This document shows positions 53,511-61,195 of a stretch of DNA of 64,000 nt, piece after piece. The stretch's first letter is position 1; each line of letters starts with the position of its first letter. Below the pieces are notes generated by a model. It made no database searches and was not told the DNA's origin. It saw only the letters and a program-made list of their open reading frames with translations. This stretch comes from JAIVJG01 sp964236735. GTDB lineage: Bacteria > Acidobacteriota > Blastocatellia > Pyrinomonadales > Pyrinomonadaceae. The position numbers and the translations under genes were made by a program. The stretch lies in NCBI GenBank assembly GCA_964236735.1, contig CAXSFM010000013.1, positions 1 through 64,000 on the forward strand, in the 5' to 3' direction.

Positions 53511-54845
53511 ATGAAATTCCAAGAGTCATATCAACACACGACGACGACCCGCTCTCATAGACTCCCTCTGTTGCCGCTCTTGTTCGTCTTCATCTTGAGC
53601 GTCGCGCTGATTCCCGTCTCACACGCTGGAGGCCAGCAGACGGGAGACGTGCGCCCGCGTCGCACGGGAGCCGCATCACCACAGGCGACGCCGACGCCCG
53701 TCCAGAAAGCGACACCGGCGGTCACGACCACCACGACGAAGACGCCCGCGACACAGCTTCCGAAACAGACGCCGACGCCGACGCCCGCGCCTTCGCCTGT
53801 GCAGCAAGGTGCGCCGAAGCTTCAAACCGCGCCGGTCACAAAGTCGGATCAGAAGACGGATGAGGAGAAGGAGCAGGAGATTGACCCGGAAGAAGTCATC
53901 AGGGTCGAGTCGAATCTCGTCAACTTGCAGGTGCGCGTGATTGATCGCAACAACCGTCCCTTACCGGACGTGTCGAAGAATGATTTTCAGGTCTTCGAGA
54001 ACGGCGTCGCGCAGAAAATCGAGTTCGTCGAGACGGAAGAAGTGCCGATCAGTTACGGTCTCGTGATTGATAATTCGGGCAGCATCCGACATCAAATCAG
54101 CGACGTGATTGAGGCCGGCAAGACCATTGTCAACGGCAACAAGCCGGGTGACGAAGGCTTCGTCATACGCTTCATCGGCAGCGACAACATTACGACGATG
54201 AAGGATTTCACGACCGACAAGCAGGCGCTCAACGATGCGCTCGATGACATGTACATCGAGGGCGGGCAGACCGCCGTGATTGACGCCGTCTATCTCGCCG
54301 CCGAACACGCCGCCGAATACAAAAAGGGCGGGCCGCTCGACGACAAGCGTCGCCGCGCTCTCATTCTCGTGACCGATGGCGAAGACCGCGCCAGCGTCTA
54401 TAAGACCGAACAACTTTTCGAGTCGCTCAAGGAAGAGGACGTGCAGATTTTCGTCATCGGCTTCGTCAACGAGCTTGATAAGGAAGGCGGCTTCATCCGC
54501 AAGTCGAAACGCCAGCAAGCCGTCAACCTACTCGACCGGATGGCGAAGGATACGGGCGGGCGCGCGTTCTATCCCAACTCGCTGACGGAACTGCCCGGCA
54601 TCGCGCAGGAAATCACGAAAGACCTGCGCACGCAGTACGTCATCAGTTATATTCCCACGTCGAAGGCGCGACCCGGCGAGTTTCGCCCCGTGCGCGTGGC
54701 GGTGGCCGACGCTCCCAACCACGACAAGCGTATCGCCGTCACGCGCTCAGGCTATACGGCCAAAGGCGACAATGCCATTGCGCCGCCAGCAACGATGACG
54801 CCGACGCCCAATAAAACTACGACGCCACCACCGAGGAGACCCTGA
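53511..54845 (+). CDS. Secreted protein with VWFA-related Acidobacteria-type domain, second copy
   Basis: 444 aa. Signal (LPLLPLLFVFILSVALIPVS), a Thr/Pro/Lys-rich linker to about residue 120, then RVESNLVNLQVRVIDRNNRP and KNDFQVFENG. The metal-ion site is VIDNSGSIRH (about residue 186), with the Asp in LVTDGEDRAS; it ends in TQYVISYIPTS and a Thr/Pro tail. Paralogue of the first copy. Its TGA shares bases with the ATG of the next gene (ATGA), so translation is coupled. Confidence 0.92.
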   Translation: MKFQESYQHTTTTRSHRLPLLPLLFVFILSVALIPVSHAGGQQTGDVRPRRTGAASPQATPTPVQKATPAVTTTTTKTPATQLPKQTPTPTPAPSPVQQGAPKLQTAPVTKSDQKTDEEKEQEIDPEEVIRVESNLVNLQVRVIDRNNRPLPDVSKNDFQVFENGVAQKIEFVETEEVPISYGLVIDNSGSIRHQISDVIEAGKTIVNGNKPGDEGFVIRFIGSDNITTMKDFTTDKQALNDALDDMYIEGGQTAVIDAVYLAAEHAAEYKKGGPLDDKRRRALILVTDGEDRASVYKTEQLFESLKEEDVQIFVIGFVNELDKEGGFIRKSKRQQAVNLLDRMAKDTGGRAFYPNSLTELPGIAQEITKDLRTQYVISYIPTSKARPGEFRPVRVAVADAPNHDKRIAVTRSGYTAKGDNAIAPPATMTPTPNKTTTPPPRRP

Positions 54846-55714
54846 TGCCCGTTGATGCTCCCCTGCTCGCGGAGACTGCTTTTTTCAAGTTGCTCAACGA
54901 AGCTGATCGCAACGCCCTCGCCGAAGTTGTTGATCTCGTCAAATTAGAAGAGGGGGAGATTCTCTTCCGGGAAAATGAACCCGGAGAGAGTCTCTTTCTC
55001 GTCCGCACCGGCGAAATCGAACTCTACATCAAAGACACGACGGGACAGAAGATCGTCCTCACGGTCGCGAAGGGCGGCGATTTCTTCGGCGAGATTTCGC
55101 TGCTCGACAGCGGCCCGCGCTCCGCCACCGCCGCCGCGCTCTCGCCCGCCGAACTGGTTGAGCTTGACCGCGGCGATTTGCTCTTGCTCTTCGAGCGCAA
55201 GCCCGACGCCGCCATCAGTATGCTCGCCGCGATGGGACAAATGACGCGCAAGGCCGATCAACTGCTTCGCACGCGCGTCTCTCGCAACGTCAACGACGAG
55301 ATGGAGACGCACCTCACGCTGATTCAAAAAATCTCCGACTGGCTGGCGTGGTTCAGCGGCAGTATGCCTTTCCTGTTTCTGCATGCTGGCTGGTTCATTG
55401 TCTGGATTTCGCTTAACACGGTCATTCTGGGCGAGCGCGCGTTCGATCCGTTTCCCTTCGGACTGCTCACGATGATCGTCTCGCTCGAAGCCATCTTCCT
55501 CGCGTGCTTCGTCCTCATCAGCCAGAATCGTCAGGCCGAGAAAGACCACGTCCGTTCCGATATCGAGTACGACGTGAACATCAAGGCCGAGCTTGAAGTC
55601 GCGCACCTGCACGAAAAGACCGACCACATCCACGAAGACATGATGCGAAAATTCGCGCGACTCGAAAAGATGCTCGTGCAACAGCAACAGTCGAACTCAA
55701 GTGAGAATGTGTAA
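54845..55714 (+). CDS. Cyclic-nucleotide-binding domain fused to DUF1003 membrane domain
   Basis: 289 aa. Residues 10-135 form a cNMP-binding beta-roll (EGEILFRENEPGESLFLVRT, then GDFFGEISLLDSGPRSATA), where the FGEISLL-x-x-x-x-R box contacts the phosphate. Residues 150-255 are DUF1003: SDWLAWFSGSMPFLFLHAGW then MIVSLEAIFLACFVLISQN, two transmembrane helices with the FLxxH and SxEAxxL pattern. A charged, coiled-coil tail follows. Likely an inner-membrane sensor. Overlaps the second VWFA gene by ATGA. Confidence 0.9.
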   Translation: MPVDAPLLAETAFFKLLNEADRNALAEVVDLVKLEEGEILFRENEPGESLFLVRTGEIELYIKDTTGQKIVLTVAKGGDFFGEISLLDSGPRSATAAALSPAELVELDRGDLLLLFERKPDAAISMLAAMGQMTRKADQLLRTRVSRNVNDEMETHLTLIQKISDWLAWFSGSMPFLFLHAGWFIVWISLNTVILGERAFDPFPFGLLTMIVSLEAIFLACFVLISQNRQAEKDHVRSDIEYDVNIKAELEVAHLHEKTDHIHEDMMRKFARLEKMLVQQQQSNSSENV

Positions 55715-55725
55715 ACCGATTGACG

Positions 55726-56052
55726 TTACTTCGTCGGCATGAGCGTAATTTGCCATGCGATGAAGATGATAAAGGCGAGCGCGAACACGACGATGACGAG
55801 CGCAACGGGTTCGAGCCGGAAAATCTTTGCCGCCGCGCGGTCTTCTTCAATAAAGTCGCTCGATAAAGTCACTTGGCTACTGTTGACGATAATCGCGCCG
55901 CCATCGCCATTGTCTTTATTTCCATTGTTCGATGGTTGTTGCGCGACTGCATTCTGCTTTTCTTCGGGCGGAGCGAGGCGGGCTGAGAGTTCCGCCGTGT
56001 CGCCCTTTTTGCCTCCCGTGTAGTGCTTGTGCGGCTTTTTCTCTTTCTTCAT
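55726..56052 (-). CDS. Small single-pass membrane protein coupled to CorA
   Basis: 108 aa from ATG 56052, which overlaps the CorA stop (ATGA); a TTG at 56058 is in frame. The first 80 residues are polar (Lys/His-rich start KKEKKPHKHYTGGKK, later Asn-rich). Residues 83-103 form one transmembrane helix (EPVALVIVVFALAFIIFIAW). No family recognised; the coupling suggests it works with CorA. Converges with the cNMP/DUF1003 gene. Confidence 0.75.
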   Translation of the reverse strand: MKKEKKPHKHYTGGKKGDTAELSARLAPPEEKQNAVAQQPSNNGNKDNGDGGAIIVNSSQVTLSSDFIEEDRAAAKIFRLEPVALVIVVFALAFIIFIAWQITLMPTK

Positions 56053-57020
56053 AGCCAACGCATCTTTCTAAAATAAAAGTAGAGCGCCAGCCCGACGAAG
56101 AGCATCGAGCCGAGCGAAAAGACATAGCCGAAACGCCAGTGCAACTCCGGCATGAAGTCGAAGTTCATCCCGTAAATGCCCGCGACGAGCGTCACTGACA
56201 TGAGGATGGTCGCGATGGATGTCAGACGCTTCATCACCATGTTCATGCGATTGCTCTGCACGGAGAGGTACGCATCCATCGTCGAACTGAGCATGTCGCG
56301 CAACGTGTCAATCGTGTCGGCGACGCGGATGATGTGGTCGAAGACGTCTTGAAAATAGACGTGCGTCTCGCGCGCGAAAATCGGCTGCTCGCGCCGGAGC
56401 AGTGTGTTGAAGACATCGCGCAAGGGCGTGATCGTGCGGCGCAGGTAGAGCAGTTGTTTTTTGATGCGGAAGATTTCCTGCAAGGCTTCGGGCTTGAACT
56501 CGCCGAAAATCTGGTCTTCGAGATTGTCCATCCGGTCGCTCAATACATCGAGGAGCGGCAGGTAGTCGTCCACGATGGCGTCAATCAAAAGATAGGCGAG
56601 CATCCCCGCGCCGTGTTCCGCGCGATCCGTCCACTCGTGCCAGAGACGTTTGGCCGTCTCGCCCGCGCGGATGGGTCGGCTGTGGACGGTGACGAGATAA
56701 TTGCTGCCGAGAAAAATGTTCAACTCGCGCAATTCCAAATCGTCGTTAGCTCCGACAAGTTCCGCCTCGTAAAGCACGATGAAATAATAACCCTCGTACT
56801 CTTCGACCTTCGGACGCTGGTGCGGAGCCTGACAGTCTTCGATGGAGAGCGGGTGAAAGTTAAACTCCCGCGCGAGTTCGATAAAGTCTTCGCCGGTCGG
56901 ATCGCTCACATCAGCCCAGACGACTTTTTGTTTGCTCAGGCAATGCTCGCTAATTTCTATCGCCGGAAAATCGTCCGTGAACTTTTTCGACTCGCTGTCG
57001 AGACAGACCGTAGTTATCAT
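56049..57020 (-). CDS. corA: CorA-type magnesium/cobalt transporter
   Basis: 323 aa. The cytoplasmic part ends in a long stalk helix, and the membrane part has ATILMSVTLVAGIYGMNFDF with the signature GMN, then YVFSLGSMLFVGLALYFYF. The selectivity loop is MPELHW (family usually MPEL). Forms a pentamer for Mg2+ entry. Stop overlaps the small membrane protein gene. Confidence 0.95.
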   Translation of the reverse strand: MITTVCLDSESKKFTDDFPAIEISEHCLSKQKVVWADVSDPTGEDFIELAREFNFHPLSIEDCQAPHQRPKVEEYEGYYFIVLYEAELVGANDDLELRELNIFLGSNYLVTVHSRPIRAGETAKRLWHEWTDRAEHGAGMLAYLLIDAIVDDYLPLLDVLSDRMDNLEDQIFGEFKPEALQEIFRIKKQLLYLRRTITPLRDVFNTLLRREQPIFARETHVYFQDVFDHIIRVADTIDTLRDMLSSTMDAYLSVQSNRMNMVMKRLTSIATILMSVTLVAGIYGMNFDFMPELHWRFGYVFSLGSMLFVGLALYFYFRKMRWL

Positions 57021-57104
57021 GCTTCAGTTCGCTCTCTCGCGTTCAATCGTGCTCTGAATATAATCGGGCAGGAGTTATCTGTCAGAGGAGTTTCAATCAA
57101 GCTC

Positions 57105-57908
57105 ATGTCTCATCTTCTGCGCCTGTCATTCGCGCTCTGCGCGCTGCTCTGGATTGTGCCATCAACCGTCAGGGCGCAACAACCCTTCCTCACAGACGAC
57201 GCGGACGTGACGGAGCGCGGGCATTTTCATTTCGAGTTCAGCAACGAATATGACCGGCTGCAACGCCTCTCGCTGCCGAACGTCAAACAGAACACCGCAG
57301 ACTTCGAGCTTGATTATGGATTGTGGAAGAACATCGAAGTCGGCATCGAAGCCCCGCTCATCACGATTTTGAAAACGCGCGACGCCAGTCCGCAACGTGT
57401 CTCAGGTCTCGGCGATACGAATCTCTCTTTCAAGTATAACTTTCTCAAAGAAGTTGAAGGCGCACGCCGTCCCGCGCTGGCTGTCACCGCTAACGTCGAG
57501 TTGCCCACCGGCGACGCCGCGCGACAGCTTGGCTCAGGCGTGACCGACGTTGACTTCAACGCCATCATGCAAAAATCTTTGGACGCGCGGACGAAACTGC
57601 GACTCAACGGCGGCATCCTGTTCGCGGGCAACACGACGACGGGCGTCATCGGCCTGACCACACGCGGCAAAGTTTTCACCGGTGCAGGCTCGCTCGTCCG
57701 CCAGTTCACTCCAAAGCTCGATCTCGGCATCGAGATGACAGGCGCAGTCACACGCAACTTTGAACTCAGTCGCGGCCAACTTCAGTTTCAGGCGGGCGGC
57801 AACTACACGCTCAGAAGAAATCTGACCTTCGACTTCGGAGTCGTCTCAGGCCGCTTCGCCGCCAGCCCGCACGCCGGTCTCCAACTCGGCATCTCCGCAG
57901 ACTTTTGA
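57105..57908 (+). CDS. Outer-membrane transporter-like protein (Phenol_MetA_deg-like)
   Basis: 267 aa from ATG 57105. Signal peptide (LLRLSFALCALLWIVPSTVRA), then QPFLTDDADVTERGHFHFEF and GLGDTNLSFKYNFLKE, ALAVTANVELPTGD, GSGVTDVDFNAI; these alternating strands are the style of the MetA-pathway outer-membrane beta-barrel family. Ends in AGLQLGISADF with a C-terminal Phe. Substrate unknown. A gaggag site lies 15 nt before the start, at the limit of useful spacing. Confidence 0.8.
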   Translation: MSHLLRLSFALCALLWIVPSTVRAQQPFLTDDADVTERGHFHFEFSNEYDRLQRLSLPNVKQNTADFELDYGLWKNIEVGIEAPLITILKTRDASPQRVSGLGDTNLSFKYNFLKEVEGARRPALAVTANVELPTGDAARQLGSGVTDVDFNAIMQKSLDARTKLRLNGGILFAGNTTTGVIGLTTRGKVFTGAGSLVRQFTPKLDLGIEMTGAVTRNFELSRGQLQFQAGGNYTLRRNLTFDFGVVSGRFAASPHAGLQLGISADF

Positions 57909-57938
57909 ATCGCTGCAACGGCTGCATCAAACACAAAA

Positions 57939-57977
57939 ACAGCCTGCCCTGTATGTGAACAAAGCAGGGCAGGCTGT
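57939..57977. terminator. Terminator between outer-membrane protein gene and the His-rich peptide gene
   Basis: acagcctgccctg pairs with cagggcaggctgt (13 bp, loop 13 nt). On the minus strand it is followed by tttttgtgtttg, so it terminates the His-rich gene; it can also serve the plus strand. Confidence 0.88.
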
Positions 57978-58007
57978 CCAGTTGGTATTTTGCAGCTACC
58001 AAATGAT

Positions 58008-58127
58008 TTACATTTTGTGATGATGATGGTGGCCGTGATGGTGATGTCGGCGATGGTGATGTCCCTTCGCAGAAGCGACGCTGCTCAAGCACAACACAAG
58101 CGCCAGCATGAGTCCGAGTTTCTTCAT
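58008..58127 (-). CDS. 39-aa secreted His-rich peptide
   Basis: 39 aa, too short for most gene callers. The ATG at 58127 has aaaggag 9 nt upstream. Residues 1-20 are a standard signal peptide (KKL start, LMLALVLCLSS core, ending ASA). After it comes a 19-residue mature part with twelve His (HHH-RR-HHHH-G-HHHHH) ending in KM. A terminator with a T5 run lies 30 nt past the stop. The His pattern suggests binding of zinc, nickel or copper in the periplasm. No homologue comes to mind. Confidence 0.8.
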   Translation of the reverse strand: MKKLGLMLALVLCLSSVASAKGHHHRRHHHHGHHHHHKM

Positions 58128-58352
58128 TCTAATTCTCCTTTCTTACGTTGTCGATAGAGCAATTCACTTTTATGCTCATCCGCAGTCTGTGTCAAATACT
58201 TTCCTTCGCCTCGTGGGTTCGAGTTCAGAAGTGTCTGAGGCCAAATTACACAATTATTACAAACAAACTCGCCGCTTCTTGCTAAAGTTCACGCCTGCCC
58301 CACATCAAACTAAAGGGTCAGACATTTTCTCTTGGGAGTAAGGAGCAGAGAC

Positions 58353-59246
58353 ATGCAGGAACAGCCGATCTTGAACACGACACGGACGGGCATCAACTGG
58401 GCGACGTGCATCACGCTGGCTATCTTTCATCTCGCCGCCATCGCCGCGCTCTTTATGTTTTCGTGGAAGGCGCTCGCGGCCTTTCTGTTTCTGACGTGGG
58501 TGTCGGGCAGTCTCGGCATCGGCATGGGCTATCATCGCCTGCTGACGCATCGCGGTTACAAGACGCCGAAGTTCGTCGAATATTTCCTGACCACCTGCGG
58601 CACGCTCGCGCTTGAGAGCGGCCCGATCAACTGGGTCGGGACGCACCGCATCCACCACGCCTACACCGAAGCCGCCGGCGATCCGCACACGCCGCGCGAC
58701 GGCAAATGGTGGGCGCACATGGGCTGGATTTTGCAGGGCACGGCGCAACAGTACGACGAGGCGACGCTCAAGCGTTTCGTGCCCGACCTGATGCGCGACC
58801 GCTTCCACGTCTGGATCAATCGCTATTTTTATGTGCCGCTCGTCGTCTCCGGGATTTTGCTTTTCGCGTGGGGCGGCTGGCCGGCTTTGATGTGGGGCGT
58901 GTTCCTGCGCGTGACCATCGGGCTGCATGTCACGTGGCTCGTCAATTCGGCAACTCATCTCTGGGGTAAGCGACGCTTTCAGACGACGGACGATTCGACG
59001 AACAACTTCGTCGTCGCGCTCATCACCTTCGGCGAAGGCTGGCACAACAACCATCACGCGCACCCGCGCGCGGCACGTCATGGCGTCGCGTGGTACGAGT
59101 TCGACCTGAACTGGCTCGGCATCCGCGCGCTGCAACTGCTCGGTCTGGCGCGCGACGTTAAATTGATTAAAAAGTCGGACGTGGAGGCAGCACGCCGGCA
59201 GACTGCTGTGCCGCCACCGCCGGACGCGCTTTCCAACGCGGCCTGA
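58353..59246 (+). CDS. Fatty acid (acyl-CoA) desaturase, membrane-bound
   Basis: 297 aa from ATG 58353, which has aaggag at 58340-58345. The three His boxes are HRLLTH, HRIHHAY and HNNHHAH, which bind the di-iron centre of stearoyl-CoA-type delta-9 desaturases. Membrane helices (CITLAIFHLAAIAALFMF, YVPLVVSGILLFAWGG) surround them. It puts a double bond in acyl chains to adjust membrane fluidity. Monocistronic with its own terminator. Confidence 0.95.
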   Translation: MQEQPILNTTRTGINWATCITLAIFHLAAIAALFMFSWKALAAFLFLTWVSGSLGIGMGYHRLLTHRGYKTPKFVEYFLTTCGTLALESGPINWVGTHRIHHAYTEAAGDPHTPRDGKWWAHMGWILQGTAQQYDEATLKRFVPDLMRDRFHVWINRYFYVPLVVSGILLFAWGGWPALMWGVFLRVTIGLHVTWLVNSATHLWGKRRFQTTDDSTNNFVVALITFGEGWHNNHHAHPRAARHGVAWYEFDLNWLGIRALQLLGLARDVKLIKKSDVEAARRQTAVPPPPDALSNAA

Positions 59247-59271
59247 TAATTTCGACGCTCTCAAATTGCAT

Positions 59272-59310
59272 GAAGGGGACAGGCCACGCGCCTTGTCCCC
59301 TTCTTCTTTT
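59272..59310 (+). terminator. Terminator after the desaturase gene
   Basis: gaaggggaca pairs with tgtccccttc (10 bp), extended by two G-C pairs past a bulged T; a 7-nt loop and then ttctttt follow. Confidence 0.88.
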
Positions 59311-59359
59311 GCAAGTCCTTGATTAACGTCCGCCGCGCGGTTTCCTTTATACTTCGTCA

Positions 59360-60274
59360 ATGCTCAACAGCAGCCGGCGCAAGTCCATCGTTTTTTTCAT
59401 CACGCTCGGCTCCGTCCTCGTCACGATTGCCGTCGCGCTCAACGTGACGTGGATTCTGCTCAACTGGCAGAAAGTCGCGCTGCTCGTGCTCGGCATCATC
59501 TTCTTCGTCGTCATCATCACGGGCTTGACGCTCAACACCATTTTCATCGTCCGCGAGATACGACGCAACGAGCAACAGGATTCTTTTCTCAACGCCGTGA
59601 CGCACGAACTGAAGACGCCCATCGCCTCGATTCGTCTCTATCTGGAAACGTTGCAGACGCGCGAGGTGGATGAGACGCAACGTCAAAAGTTTTACGATGT
59701 GATGCTCGCCGACAGCGACCGCTTGCTCAACACCGTCGAGCAGGTCTTGCGCGCCGGGCGGACAGGCCATCACCAGCGCAACATCCAGCCGTCTCTGATT
59801 GACGTGGGCGAGATGGTCAAAGAAAGCATCAAGCTGGCGCGCTCGCGCTACAACCTCGACGAAGGCTCGCTTCGCTATGCCGAATCGCTCGACGGCGCGG
59901 AGCGCGTCCATGTACGCGGCGACCTCGACGAGTTGCGCGCCGCCGTCCTTAATCTGCTCGACAACGCCGTCAAGTATTCGCACAAAGAAGTTGAAGTGAC
60001 GGTCGTCGTGACGGCGATGGCGGACGCGCGCAACGTCGTCGTGCAGGTCAGTGACCGGGGCATCGGCATTAGGAGCGGGCAAATCAAACGCATCTTCAAA
60101 CGATTTTATCGCGCGCCGGGGCGCGTCATGGCGCGCGTTAAGGGAACCGGACTGGGTCTCTTCATCGTGCATTCGGTGGTGCGTAAACACGGCGGGCGCG
60201 TCTTCGCAGAGAGCGCGGGGCCGGGACAGGGCAGCACTTTCACGATTCAACTACCTCTGGTTGGTGAGCGATGA
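59360..60274 (+). CDS. Sensor histidine kinase
   Basis: 304 aa. Two transmembrane helices (IVFFITLGSVLVTIAVAL, VALLVLGIIFFVVIITGL) with a very short periplasmic loop between them, so the signal is probably sensed in the membrane. H box FLNAVTHELKTP with His82, N box NLLDNAVKYS, G1 DRGIGI, G2 GTGLGLFIV. Phosphorylates the response regulator whose gene overlaps by ATGA. Confidence 0.95.
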   Translation: MLNSSRRKSIVFFITLGSVLVTIAVALNVTWILLNWQKVALLVLGIIFFVVIITGLTLNTIFIVREIRRNEQQDSFLNAVTHELKTPIASIRLYLETLQTREVDETQRQKFYDVMLADSDRLLNTVEQVLRAGRTGHHQRNIQPSLIDVGEMVKESIKLARSRYNLDEGSLRYAESLDGAERVHVRGDLDELRAAVLNLLDNAVKYSHKEVEVTVVVTAMADARNVVVQVSDRGIGIRSGQIKRIFKRFYRAPGRVMARVKGTGLGLFIVHSVVRKHGGRVFAESAGPGQGSTFTIQLPLVGER

Positions 60275-61119
60275 AAAACGCCGAAATACTGATCGTCGAA
60301 GACGAGCAACATTTAGCCGACGGGCTGCGCTTCAATCTGGAGGCCGAAGGTTATCTCGTCGAATGCGTCTCCGACGGAGAAGCCGCGCTCGAACTGCTGC
60401 TCGCCGAAGAGTCGCACAGGTTCGATGCCATCATCCTCGACGTGATGCTCCCCGGCATGGACGGCTTCGAGGTCGCGTCGAATTTGCGGCAGGCGGGAAA
60501 GTTCATTCCCGTCCTCATGCTGACGGCGCGCGGGCGGCCTGAAGACGTGTTGCGCGGTTTCGAGTCCGGCGCGGACGATTATCTGCCCAAGCCTTTCGAG
60601 TTGAAGATTCTGCTGGCGCGTCTGAGCGGGCTGCTCCGACGACGCGAGTGGCTTCGCACGGACGACACCAATCAACGCACGGCGCAAGTTCAGGTAGCCG
60701 ACACTAACGCACCATTGACCGGCGCGGATGATACGGAAAAGCCCGCGCGACTGGATAAGACGGACGCTGTCGCCGTCAACGACGTATTTGTTTTCGATGG
60801 AAAGACGATTGACTACGATGCGCTTGAATTGCGCGTCGGCGAGCGTCGCGTCGTGCGTCTGACTTTGATGGAAGCGGAGTTGTTACGCTATCTCATCCGA
60901 CACACGGGACGCGCCGTCTCGCGCAAGGCGATGCTTGAAGACGTGTGGAATTTGCATGAGGACACGGACACGCGCGCGATAGACAACTTCATCGTCCGCC
61001 TGCGCCGCTACATCGAAGACGAGCCGTCGAAGCCGCGCCATCTGCTCACCGTGCGCGGCGTCGGCTATCGCTTCATCGCTTCACCGGTTGACGAGAGCAA
61101 GAAAAGCAATGATGAGTGA
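60271..61119 (+). CDS. OmpR-family response regulator
   Basis: 282 aa. Receiver domain with phospho-acceptor Asp57 in IILDVMLPGMDG, Thr in VLMLTARG, Lys in LPKPFEL. A 65-residue linker precedes a winged-helix DNA-binding domain (VVRLTLMEAELLRYLIRHTG then TRAIDNFIVRLRRYI). The linker is longer than usual. Overlaps the kinase gene by 4 nt. Stop lies inside a hairpin repeat. Confidence 0.95.
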   Translation: MKNAEILIVEDEQHLADGLRFNLEAEGYLVECVSDGEAALELLLAEESHRFDAIILDVMLPGMDGFEVASNLRQAGKFIPVLMLTARGRPEDVLRGFESGADDYLPKPFELKILLARLSGLLRRREWLRTDDTNQRTAQVQVADTNAPLTGADDTEKPARLDKTDAVAVNDVFVFDGKTIDYDALELRVGERRVVRLTLMEAELLRYLIRHTGRAVSRKAMLEDVWNLHEDTDTRAIDNFIVRLRRYIEDEPSKPRHLLTVRGVGYRFIASPVDESKKSNDE

Positions 61120-61195
61120 TGAATGCGGAATGATGAATGAAGAAAAAGCATCTGCCCATATATTCATCACTCATCACTGCCGCATTCATCATTTT
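61108..61195. repeat. Short-word hairpin spanning both stop codons
   Basis: aatgatgagtgatgaatgcg on the left, tattcatcactcatcactgc then cgcattcatcatt on the right. The stop of the response regulator (61117-61119) and of the convergent ABC1 kinase (61189-61191) both lie in the arms. Same word family as 6414-6507. Confidence 0.85.
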
